From positions 5,580,001-5,644,000 of the forward strand of contig BSYQ01000009.1 of the NCBI GenBank assembly GCA_030272585.1: a stretch of DNA of 64,000 bases, in the 5' to 3' direction. The translations under genes were made by a program, and so were the position numbers. Numbering within the stretch: position 1 is the first letter of the stretch; each line of letters starts with the position of its first letter. Shown piece after piece: positions 1 to 6,624 of the stretch. This stretch comes from Bryopsis sp. KO-2023 (Eukaryota; Chlorophyta; Ulvophyceae; Bryopsidales; Bryopsidaceae). A model generated the notes under the pieces. The model was given only the letters and a program-made list of their open reading frames with translations, was not told the origin of the DNA and ran no database searches.

Positions 1-17
1 AGGAGGAGGGAGCGTGA

Positions 18-98
18 GCAACGGTGGCCGAGTGGTCAAGGCGTGTGCCTGCTAAGTACATGGGTTATCCCGCGTGAGTTCGAATCTCACCCGTTGCG
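18..98 (+). tRNA. tRNA-Ser-GCT: tRNA-Ser(GCT)
   Basis: Decodes AGC/AGU serine codons. Acceptor GCAACGG pairs with CCGTTGC (91-97), discriminator G98. The anticodon stem TGTGC/GTACA encloses loop CTGCTAA, with the anticodon GCT at 51-53. A class II variable arm (GGG-TTAT-CCC) identifies it as serine. A box TGGCCGAGTGG and B box GTTCGAATC act as the internal Pol III promoter. TTTT at 115-118 is a probable terminator. It is the first gene after the 11378-11450-type tRNA-Glu gene of the preceding unit and sits just before the 42-bp minisatellite. Confidence 0.97.
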
Positions 99-136
99 AC
101 GATACTGCTTGTCGTTTTGCGACCTGACCGTCACAT

Positions 137-955
137 CGTCCGGCGACCTCGGCCCGTAACGGTGGGACTTGTCCGTGGCCTCCGGCGACCTCGTTCCGTA
201 GCGATGGGACTTCTCCGTAGTTTCCGGCGACCTCGGCCCGTAGCGATGGGACTTGTTCGTAGCGATGGGACCTCTCCGTAGCCTCCCGCGACCTCGTCCC
301 GTGACGATGGGACTTCCCCGTAGCCTCCCGCGACCTCGTCCCGTAGCGATGGGACCTCTCCGTAGCCTCCCGCGACCTCGTCCCGTAGCGATGGGACTTC
401 TCCGTAGCCTCCGGCGACCTCGTCCTGTGACGATGGGACCTCTCCGTAGCCTCCCGCGACCTCGTCCCGTGACGATGGGACTTCCCCGTAGCCTCCGGCG
501 ACCTCGTCCCGTAGCGATGGGACCTCTCCGTAGCCTCCGCCGACCTCGTCCCGTAGCGATGGGACTTGTCCGTAGCCTCCCGCGACCTCGTCCCGTGACG
601 ACGGGACTTCCCCGTAGCCTCCGGCGACCTCGGCCCGTAGCGATGGGACCTCTCCGTAGCCTCCCGCGACCTCGTCCCGTAGCGATGGGACCTCTCCGTA
701 GCCTCCCGCGACCTCGTCCCGTGACGATGGGACCTCTCCGTAGCCTCCCGCGACCTCGTCCCGTAGCGATGGGACCTCTCCGTAGCCTCCCGCGACCTCG
801 TCCCGTAGCGATGGGACCTCTCCGTAGCCTCCGGCGACCTCGTCCCGTGACGATGGGACTTCTCCGTGGCCTCCGGCGACCTCGTTCCGTAGCGATGGGA
901 CCTCTCCGTAGCCTCCAGCGACCTCGTTCCGTGACGATGGGACTTCTCCGGAGGT
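137..955. repeat. 42-bp minisatellite, large block
   Basis: About 19-20 imperfect head-to-tail copies of a 42-bp monomer with core GATGGGACCTCTCCGTAGCC and CGCGACCTCGTCCCGT; one copy near 245-265 is partial. Because 42 is a multiple of three and stops are rare, it creates long open frames in several frames of both strands (the longest 322 codons) with 14-residue arginine-rich repeats; I do not regard these as genes. Each monomer has short GTCCC/GGGAC inverted arms. Confidence 0.95.
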
Positions 956-972
956 TCCCACGCAAAACGGGT

Positions 973-1046
973 CGCTCCCTGCAAGGATCGAACTTGCGAC
1001 CTTGCGGTTAACAGCCGCACGCTCTAACCAGCTGAGCTAAGGAAGC
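973..1046 (-). tRNA. tRNA-Asn-GTT: tRNA-Asn(GTT)
   Basis: Reads on the minus strand with acceptor GCTTCCT/AGGGAGC, discriminator G. Anticodon stem TGCGG/CCGCA encloses CTGTTAA; the anticodon GTT is the complement of 1010-1012. A box TAGCTCAGCTGG and B box GTTCGATCC are present, and TTTT lies a few bases downstream (complement of 964-967). It lies at the distal edge of the large 42-bp minisatellite and is transcribed towards it. No intron. Confidence 0.97.
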
Positions 1047-1145
1047 ACGTTTGTCCGTCGTCGGAAGGGGACGCCGTACGCACGGACGACGACGCGACGG
1101 CCCGCCGGGTCGCATAGAGGGGTGCGCGAGGCCGAAACGAGCGGG

Positions 1146-1219
1146 GTGCTCGTGGTGTAGCCGGTTATCACGTCAGTCTCACACACTGAAGGCCCCCGGT
1201 TCGAGCCCGGGCGAGCACA
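1146..1219 (+). tRNA. tRNA-Val-CAC: tRNA-Val(CAC)
   Basis: Acceptor GTGCTCG/CGAGCAC, discriminator A1219. The anticodon loop CTCACAC carries CAC at 1180-1182, reading GUG. B box GGTTCGAGCC. It differs from tRNA-Val(AAC) at 1510-1583 by only four bases: one in the D loop, the first anticodon base and a swapped pair in the anticodon stem, so the two are recent paralogues. No T run of four or more lies close downstream. Confidence 0.97.
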
Positions 1220-1260
1220 AGCTATGCGTCGACAGCTTTCGTGTCGCCCCTCCCTCCAAT

Positions 1261-1457
1261 TTCCGTAACGATGGGACTTCTCCGTAGCTTGCGACGACCT
1301 CTCTTCGTGACGATGGGACTTCTCCGTGGCCTCCGTCGACCTCTTTCCGTAACGATGGGACTTCTCCGTAGTTTCCGACGCCCGTTCCCCGTAACGATGG
1401 GACTTCTCCGTAGCCTCCGGCCACCTCTTTCCGTGACGATGGGACTTCTCCGGAGGC
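1261..1457. repeat. 42-bp minisatellite, short block
   Basis: About five more diverged copies of the same 42-bp monomer (GATGGGACTTCTCCGTAG core), between tRNA-Val(CAC) and tRNA-Val(AAC). Together with the large block it brackets tRNA-Asn and tRNA-Val(CAC). Confidence 0.9.
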
Positions 1458-1509
1458 TCGGGCACGAGAGAGGTATTTGGGCGCGAGTTTCGGCCACCTC
1501 ATCGAACAA

Positions 1510-1583
1510 GTGCTCGTGGTGTAGCTGGTTATCACGTGAGTCTAACACACTCAAGGCCCCCGGTTCGAGCCCGGGCGAGCACA
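1510..1583 (+). tRNA. tRNA-Val-AAC: tRNA-Val(AAC)
   Basis: Acceptor GTGCTCG/CGAGCAC, discriminator A1583. Anticodon stem TGAGT/ACTCA; loop CTAACAC with AAC at 1544-1546 (A34 expected to become inosine, reading GUU/GUC/GUA). The nearest T run is TTTTT at 1642-1646. Paralogue of tRNA-Val(CAC); together they cover the valine box. Confidence 0.97.
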
Positions 1584-1860
1584 CCCAGTCGCTATGAGAT
1601 TGCCTTGGGCCCAATCGAATGACACCGCCAGCGGTGGGGACTTTTTGTCGAGGTAAGTAATGCGTTTGGGTGTGAGTATTGGTTCCGTGAAGTACCGTGA
1701 CTTTCCCTGCCTCGATTCCATCAGCATTGCCCGTGCACGCCCCTGATTTTCTCCCTCCCTCGACGGATGGACAACTCTCTCTCACGCCCCCTTCCTTCAT
1801 CGCTCTCATCACGTTCCGTTCCACCGGCTCGCGGCCCATCAAAGTGAAGGGTCCATCCAA

Positions 1861-1932
1861 AGGGGACAACCAGGTTCGAACTGGTGGCCTATCGATCTGC
1901 AGTCGATTGCTCTACCACTGAGCTATATCCCC
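1861..1932 (-). tRNA. tRNA-Cys-GCA: tRNA-Cys(GCA)
   Basis: Acceptor GGGGATA/TGTCCCC with discriminator U, the residue required by cysteinyl-tRNA synthetase. Anticodon stem ATCGA/TCGAT; anticodon GCA is the complement of 1898-1900. A box TAGCTCAGTGG, B box GTTCGAACC. The only cysteine gene in the unit. Confidence 0.97.
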
Positions 1933-2029
1933 ACGCTCACGACATTCCGATTCCGGGGTCGGCTTTTGTCCGCAAGTGCCTCTCCGCACGCACGACCATG
2001 GCGCGCACGAACGAATCGACAATCGTTTC

Positions 2030-2101
2030 GGCCTAGTGGCTCAATGGTAGAGCATCCGACTCCAGATCGGAAGGTTGCGCGTTCGATTCGCGTCTGGGTC
2101 A
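2030..2101 (+). tRNA. tRNA-Trp-CCA: tRNA-Trp(CCA)
   Basis: Acceptor GGCCTAG/CTGGGTC (two G-U pairs), discriminator A2101. Anticodon stem TCCGA/TCGGA with CCA at 2062-2064. B box GTTCGATTC. No intron. TTTT at 2136-2139 is a plausible terminator; the 18-bp repeat begins just beyond. Confidence 0.97.
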
Positions 2102-2150
2102 TGGCACGTGTTTGCTTGCCTGCCTGCCCGTAACGTTTTCGTAAATTCTC

Positions 2151-2306
2151 TTAAGTACTGTTTGTCCTCAAGTACTGGGGGTGGGTTAAGTACTAGGTGC
2201 ATGTTATGTACTGGGAGCGACTTCAGTACTCGGGGTGAGGTTGTGTATCGGTCAAGGGTTATGCACTAGATGATGCGATCGGTTATGTGTTTTCGATATG
2301 TTTTTT
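2151..2306. repeat. Degenerate 18-bp AGTACT repeat
   Basis: About eight decaying copies of TTAAGTACTGGGGGTG-like monomers spaced about 18 bp apart between tRNA-Trp and 5S. The last copies have lost most of the motif; a short poly-T follows. The rest of 2102-2642 holds nothing I recognise. Confidence 0.7.
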
Positions 2307-2642
2307 TTTTGTCGAGGGAATGAGCGTCGATCTCTCACCGTCTTTGTGCCCGCTCCCTTCGATGTTGGTGAAATGAGCGTGGTCGTGTGTGTGTGCTCGG
2401 TTGGAAGTTTGGTTAGACACGGTGGAGGGTTAGGCGAATCGATAATGTTACGGTGTTAGAGCGCTACGGATATGGTCGGGACGGGCGATGGTTACGATTC
2501 GCTGGGACGAGAACTTCAGACGTTGAACGGAGCATGCAATTGAGCTCTGTTTTGCTGAATGTTGGACCGCTTGCCTCGGATACGAACGTACATTCTGCCC
2601 TCCGCCTTCCATCACGTCCCATCAAGTCCCATCGGGCGAAAA

Positions 2643-2758
2643 GTTGCCGCTGCCGGGTTTCCTGGGACATCCCTGATCCCGGTACTAATCGGCCCCAACC
2701 GTGCTTAATTGGCGAGGTCGGAAGGGATCGCATGTGTTCACGGTGGTATGACGGCAAC
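2643..2758 (-). rRNA. 5S: 5S rRNA
   Basis: Large-subunit 5S rRNA, read on the minus strand. The 5' end GTTGCCG pairs with the 3' end CGGCAAC (helix I). The hallmark CATACC follows near position 10. The internal control region is clear: AATTAAGCACGG and GGGGCCGATTAGTACC (compare the eukaryotic AGCTAAGC...TTAGTAC). TTTT follows directly (complement of 2639-2642) as a Pol III terminator. The span is 116 nt, slightly under the usual 118-121, so one or two terminal bases may be missing from my bounds; the end of loop D/helix IV is somewhat diverged. It sits about 100 bp from tRNA-Ile and is transcribed away from it. Confidence 0.9.
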
Positions 2759-2858
2759 ACGACCTTCTCACGCCCTCCCGCGACAGGTTCCCTTCGAGGT
2801 CGCGTCGCACCCACGCGCACTCATTTCACCCCATCCCGGTCGCCTCCCGTCGTCACCC

Positions 2859-2932
2859 GGCCGAGTAGCTCAGTTGGTTAGAGCGTCGTGCTAATAACGC
2901 GAATGTCGAGGGTTCGATCCCCTTCTTGGCCA
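2859..2932 (+). tRNA. tRNA-Ile-AAT: tRNA-Ile(AAT)
   Basis: Acceptor GGCCGAG/CTTGGCC, discriminator A2932. Anticodon stem TCGTG/CGCGA, loop CTAATAA with AAT at 2893-2895 (inosine reading AUU/AUC/AUA). A box TAGCTCAGTTGG, B box GTTCGATCC. It diverges from the 5S gene, with an intervening gap of 100 bp. No intron. Confidence 0.97.
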
Positions 2933-3041
2933 GCAGGGGGACTCCTGTTTGTGTTTACGGACGTGAGAAACCTCGTGCACGGAGTCGCAAAGTCCGGGGA
3001 CTGCTGGGATGCAAGCGACCGGGGTGAGACGAAGGTGACGT

Positions 3042-3114
3042 CACCCGAGGCAGGGATCGAACCTGCGGCCTATCGCTTAGGAAACGATCGCTCTATCCAC
3101 TGAGCTACACGGGC
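3042..3114 (-). tRNA. tRNA-Arg-CCT: tRNA-Arg(CCT)
   Basis: Acceptor GCCCGTG against CTCGGGT, giving a G1-U72 wobble and a T6-T67 mismatch; discriminator G. Anticodon stem ATCGT/GCGAT around TTCCTAA; anticodon CCT is the complement of 3079-3081 and reads AGG. A box TAGCTCAGTGG, B box GTTCGATCC. The end of the acceptor stem is weaker than in the other genes, but the rest folds fully. Confidence 0.94.
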
Positions 3115-3356
3115 ATCTCGGAATAGGGATGCAAAAGATCGACAAAACATCGACGCTTCGGGTGATACGTTCATTTTGTAGTACGAGCGTTGTAGTACGG
3201 GTTAGTACGGGTTCCAGGGTGTGACTTCGGAGACGACTCTCGTAAAATTAAATTCTCCTGTCTTTGTGTCTCAACCACCCTGTGTTCGAGTTGTGTGTGA
3301 TAAAACCTGATGTCGGGGGGGCATCGAGGGGCTCATACGAAAGCTTTTGATCGTGA

Positions 3357-3427
3357 GCGTTGATGGTACAGTGGTAGCATACTACCCTGCCACGGTAGAG
3401 ACCCGGGTTCGATTCCCGGTCAACGCA
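3357..3427 (+). tRNA. tRNA-Gly-GCC: tRNA-Gly(GCC)
   Basis: 71-nt glycine tRNA. Acceptor GCGTTGA/TCAACGC, discriminator A3427, followed by genomic CCA at 3428-3430, probably by chance. Anticodon stem CTACC/GGTAG with GCC at 3389-3391. B box GGTTCGATTCC. A T run (TTTTT) near 3474 may terminate it. Confidence 0.97.
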
Positions 3428-3823
3428 CCACATCATGTGATGACCCACATGATTCTTTCATCTTCGGTCAATAATTTTTGTCGTGAACTGGCTCCCGCCC
3501 CGGGAAGAGAGAGACAGAGTTATACCCCAAAGGGAAAGCGACAAGAACGTCCCTGAAGTGCAGCAAGATGCGCTTCTCCATGCCCCTCGTCTCTATTGAT
3601 TCCGCAGCGTCCAATCCCCATCCCCGACACAAGCAGGCTGCCACAACGTTCCCGTCCCTCATCAGAACAGCATCAAACTACCAGTTCAGAACGAGAGGAT
3701 AGCCCGCTCGAGCAGTCAGCACCTAACCCGGATCTTTCGGGAGCTGGAAGTGCATCGTGTCGCTGCCCTGCTCGTCGAATGATCGTTTTGCTGTCCGATC
3801 AAAAGGGGATTTGGCATAATTAT
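3428..3823. other. Spacer without recognised content
   Basis: 396 bp between tRNA-Gly(GCC) and tRNA-Asp. I looked for snRNA, SRP RNA and further tRNA motifs on both strands and saw none. Open frames across it run into the flanking tRNA genes. Confidence 0.6.
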
Positions 3824-3895
3824 CGCCGTTGCCGGGAATTGAACCCGGGTCTCCTGCGTGACAGGCAGGAATACTGACCACTATACTACAACGAC
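3824..3895 (-). tRNA. tRNA-Asp-GTC: tRNA-Asp(GTC)
   Basis: Acceptor GTCGTTG/CAACGGC with discriminator G, the aspartate identity base. Anticodon stem CCTGC/GCAGG; anticodon GTC is the complement of 3860-3862. The T loop is TTCAATT. TTTT lies about 20 nt downstream (complement of 3801-3804). Confidence 0.97.
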
Positions 3896-4014
3896 TCCAT
3901 CACGCCCAAAAGTCGAAACGGGGAACCATGTTGGGCCACGTCTCCTACGGCTGGGTCGCATTGTCACCCGAGGGACAACGTTTGTGGAGGGCAATTTGGG
4001 CGATCGAGACATGT

Positions 4015-4021
4015 GCGACTT

Positions 4022-4062
<41 letters not shown>

Positions 4063-4087
4063 TCGTGTTCGATCCACGAAAGTCGCA
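4015..4087 (+). tRNA. tRNA-Phe-GAA: tRNA-Phe(GAA)
   Basis: Acceptor GCGACTT/AAGTCGC, discriminator A4087. Anticodon stem TCAGA/TCTGA around CTGAAGA with GAA at 4048-4050. A box TAGCTCAGTTGG; the T arm CGTGTTCGATCCACG is the B box. Strong T runs follow near 4120-4138. Confidence 0.97.
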
Positions 4088-4213
4088 CTCGACTATGTTG
4101 GTCAAATATTCCGACCCTGTTTTTATGCTTTTTTTTCTCTTCCGGACCAGCCGGATGAACGTGACGCTCGGGGAAGAACGGTATATCCGCAAGGAGGAAC
4201 TTTTCGAATGAAG

Positions 4214-4285
4214 GGCGCTATAGTGTAGTGGTTATCACATTGGACTCTGAATCCAATGACCCGAGTTCGAATCTCGGTAGTGCCT
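4214..4285 (+). tRNA. tRNA-Gln-CTG: tRNA-Gln(CTG)
   Basis: Acceptor GGCGCTA/TAGTGCC, discriminator T4285. Anticodon stem TTGGA/TCCAA, CTG at 4247-4249, reading CAG only. B box GTTCGAATC. TTTTT near 4307 is a likely terminator. No TTG partner for CAA is present in the unit. Confidence 0.96.
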
Positions 4286-4444
4286 CCCAGTTATCCATGT
4301 GTGGTGGGTTTTTCACGTGGCGGGGTGGGGGAACGTCTTCCTTCTTGAAGGTTTCGGAGAAAAAAACCGAATTCCGCAAAAGACCCGACCAAATTCGTCC
4401 TCCAGAGACGATGAAAGACGCAACCACGCCGAAAAAATCGTGAT

Positions 4445-4517
4445 GGGGATGTAGCTCAAATGGCAGAGCGCTCGCTTAGCATGCGAGAGGTACGGGGATC
4501 GATACCCCGCATCTCCA
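4445..4517 (+). tRNA. tRNA-Ala-AGC: tRNA-Ala(AGC)
   Basis: Acceptor GGGGATG/CATCTCC with the G3-U70 pair that marks alanine, discriminator A4517. Anticodon stem CTCGC/GCGAG; AGC at 4478-4480. The T loop is ATCGATA rather than TTCGANN, shared with the other two Ala genes of the unit and, as I recall, with land-plant tRNA-Ala. Confidence 0.97.
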
Positions 4518-4779
4518 CTCATCTATTGAAAATCGTTGCCAAAATTGTTCTTTGAAGTGTGCTTGTTGCCGGAGATGGGCCGTCACTTTGAACACCAAAC
4601 CAAACCGGACATGTTCGACAAGTTAGACCGGTCTGGACGGGTTCGACAGGACGGAATATGCCTAGTCCGGTTCGGTTTGTCGAACCTGTCAGGCATCTTG
4701 TCTAAGAAACTGTCTAGAATTAGTGTGGAACCTGTTTGGACCGATGAATCTGTGTAGACCGATTTTTTTCTTCTCTCAA

Positions 4780-4811
4780 CGGACCGGACCGATCCAAATC
4801 TGTCCGGTCCG
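4780..4811. other. Inverted repeat CGGACCGGAC/GTCCGGTCCG
   Basis: Perfect 10-bp arms with a 12-bp spacer, inside a 300-bp segment (about 4590-4860) rich in GGACCGG and GTTCGAC motifs in both orientations (for example GGTTCGACA near 4638 and TGTCGAACC near 4678). It could be the remains of a small non-autonomous element; no target duplication was identified. Confidence 0.5.
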
Positions 4812-4866
4812 GTCTCGTTATGTTGAACCGGTAAACCAGCAATCCGGTTGCTAGCCCGTCTCAGCT

Positions 4867-5560
4867 AGTTAGGAAACTTTAGGAAGTAACGAAACTCACG
4901 CGTTAATTCAGGTTGGTTAGGAAACTTTAGGAAGGAACGAAACTTAAGCGTATCGATTTAGGCTAGTGAAGAAAGTTACGAAACTTAAGCGTCTCGATTT
5001 GGGTTGGTTAGAGAACTTTGGAAAATAACGAAACTTAAGCGTTTCGATCTAGGCTAGTCAAGAAAGTTACGAAACTTAAGCCATCCGATACAGGTTAGTT
5101 GGGAAACTTTAGAAAGTAACGAAACTTAAGCGTCTCGATTTGGGTTGGTTAGAGAACTTTGGAAAATAACGAAACTTAAGCGTTTCGATCTAGGCTAGTC
5201 AAGAAAGTTACGAAACTTAAGCCATCCGATATAGGTTAGTTGGGAAACTTTAGAAAGTAACGAAACTTGAGCGTCTCGATTTGGGTTGGTTAGAGAACTT
5301 TGGAAAATAACGAAACTTAAGCGTTTCGATCTAGGCTAGTCAAGAAAGTTACGAAACTTAAGCCATCCGATATAGGTTAGTTGGGAAACTTTAGAAAGTA
5401 ACGAAACTTGAGCGTCTCGATTTGGGTTGGTTAGAGAACTTTGGAAAATAACGAAACTTAAGCGTTTGGATTCAGGCTAGTCAAGAAAGCTACGAAACTT
5501 AAGCCATCCGATTTAGGTTAGTTGGGAAACTTTCGAAAATAACGAAACTTAAGCGTTCCG
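4867..5560. repeat. 141-bp higher-order repeat of about 47-bp monomers
   Basis: Monomers share ACGAAACTTAAGC and fall into three types that recur in fixed order (CGTCTCGATTTGGGTTGG, CGTTTCGATCTAGGCTAG, CCATCCGATATAGGTTAG). The first type recurs at 4991, 5132, 5273 and 5414, exactly 141 bp apart. The edges hold more diverged monomers. Confidence 0.92.
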
Positions 5561-5622
5561 ACTCAAGTTTGTGGTGACACCATTTCAACTTGAGCAATAA
5601 CAAACCCGTCACGAGCGAGTGG

Positions 5623-5694
5623 TGTTCGCGGGGAGAATCGAACTCCCGTTTCTTGAGCCACAATCAAGTGTCCTGACCACTAGACGACGCGAAC
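5623..5694 (-). tRNA. tRNA-His-GTG: tRNA-His(GTG)
   Basis: Acceptor GTTCGCG/CGCGAAC, discriminator A. Anticodon stem CTTGA/TCAAG; anticodon GTG is the complement of 5659-5661. The extra 5' G(-1) is not encoded (the preceding base is A), so it would be added after transcription as in other eukaryotes. Genomic CCA follows the discriminator. It borders the 141-bp higher-order repeat. Confidence 0.97.
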
Positions 5695-5792
5695 TCACGA
5701 TTGAGAAGGGTGTTGTCGACGTTTCATGCTTGCTCACACACCCAACCTCGTCAAGCACGAACAAATGTCCCATCGAAGATATCTTGAGCGAA

Positions 5793-5866
5793 GCTCCTTT
5801 AGCTCAGTTGGTTAGAGCACCCGTTTAGTAAGCGGGAGGTCCTGAGTTCAACTCTCAGAGGGAGCA
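5793..5866 (+). tRNA. tRNA-Thr-AGT: tRNA-Thr(AGT)
   Basis: Acceptor GCTCCTT/AGGGAGC, discriminator A5866. Anticodon stem CCCGT/GCGGG around TTAGTAA with AGT at 5827-5829. A box TAGCTCAGTTGG, B box GTTCAACTC (TTCAA in place of TTCGA). Followed after 68 bp by tRNA-Tyr in the same direction. Confidence 0.97.
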
Positions 5867-5934
5867 ATAATTGTTTCGTGAGGTAATTTATGGGGAATGT
5901 ATTAAGTAGGAACGCGGTGATCAATTGATCGACC

Positions 5935-6019
5935 CCGACGATAGCTCAGTTGGCAGAGCGGAGGACTGTAATAGAGTTCAGATATCCTTAGGTCGCCGGT
6001 TCGATTCCGGCTCGTCGGA
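5935..6019 (+). tRNA. tRNA-Tyr-GTA: tRNA-Tyr(GTA), with 12-nt intron
   Basis: Acceptor CCGACGA/TCGTCGG with the C1-G72 pair typical of eukaryotic tyrosine tRNA, discriminator A6019. Anticodon stem GAGGA/TCCTT; GTA at 5968-5970. A 12-nt intron (5972-5983) lies in the canonical place after position 37, leaving a 73-nt mature tRNA. It is the only intron-containing tRNA of the unit and needs the tRNA splicing endonuclease. B box GGTTCGATTCC. Confidence 0.96.
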
Positions 6020-6092
6020 CGAAGCTGTTCCCGCTCGGATAAATCTGATCCAAATTGCCTCAAAATACGTAACTTGGGCCAAGAAATCGTGT

Positions 6093-6165
6093 GCACTCGT
6101 GGCGCAATGGATAGCGTATCAGACTTCGGATCTGAGGGTTGCGAGTTCGAGTCTCGTCGGGTGCA
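6093..6165 (+). tRNA. tRNA-Arg-TCG: tRNA-Arg(TCG)
   Basis: Acceptor GCACTCG/CGGGTGC, discriminator A6165. Anticodon stem TCAGA/TCTGA; TCG at 6126-6128. B box GTTCGAGTC. An AT-rich hairpin (6175-6198) follows at once and TTTT lies near 6216. In copy 3 the array breaks inside the T arm of this gene. Confidence 0.97.
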
Positions 6166-6174
6166 GTATAGTTC

Positions 6175-6198
6175 TCAATATATACGAGAATATATTGA
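6175..6198. other. AT-rich hairpin after tRNA-Arg(TCG)
   Basis: TCAATATAT and ATATATTGA are perfect 9-bp arms around a 6-nt loop, 10 bp past the tRNA end. It could fold in the trailer or stall replication; function unknown. Confidence 0.6.
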
Positions 6199-6368
6199 AT
6201 ATGTTGTAAAATATATATTTTGGACCAACAAAAGGTTTGGAAGAAAAGACTTGAGACTCAGTACTTAAGAGTTTTGCGCTTTGTAAAATTCAGGGATTCG
6301 GGGATTCCAAAAGCTTTAGGGTTTTCAGGTTTTTAGTTTTTTTTTGTTTTCTTAGGTTTTTTAGGTTT

Positions 6369-6624
6369 TTTAGGGTTTAGGGTTTAGGGTTTAGGGGGTT
6401 TAGGGTTTAGGGGGTTTAGCATTTAGGGGGTTTAGGGTTTAGGGTTTAGGGTTTTTAGGGTTTAGGGTTTAGGGTTTAGGGTTTAGGGTTTAGGGTTTAG
6501 GGTTTAGGGTTTAGGGTTTAGGGTTTAGGGTTTAGGGTTTAGGGTTTAGGGTTTAGGGTTTAGGGTTTAGGGTTTAGGGTTTAGGGTTTAGGGTTTAGGG
6601 GTTTAGGGTTTAGGGTTTAGGGGT
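6369..6624. repeat. Interstitial TTTAGGG telomere block
   Basis: Plant-type telomere repeat inside the array. Positions 6454-6600 are 21 perfect TTTAGGG units. They are flanked by imperfect units with extra G or T and preceded by T-rich TTTTTAGG variants. The G-rich strand is the plus strand. tRNA genes lie on both sides, so this is not a chromosome end. Confidence 0.97.

Noticed and set aside
52-1020. Long open frames (252-322 codons) on both strands with arginine-rich 14-residue repeats
   Set aside because: They come from the 42-bp minisatellite, whose length is a multiple of three; they run into tRNA-Ser and tRNA-Asn, exist in several frames at once and match no protein family I know.
2453-2881. 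142-codon and 118-codon open frames on opposite strands
   Set aside because: Both cover the 5S rRNA gene; no protein motif is seen.
3428-3823. Possible snRNA or SRP RNA in this and other spacers
   Set aside because: I looked for U1, U2, U4, U5, U6 and SRP core motifs on both strands and found none convincing; a covariance-model search would settle it.
4867-5560. CRISPR array
   Set aside because: There are direct repeats but no unique spacers and no cas genes; the 'spacers' are themselves monomers of a higher-order repeat.
6369-6624. A true chromosome end
   Set aside because: tRNA genes continue on both sides and the block recurs at the same place in every complete unit.
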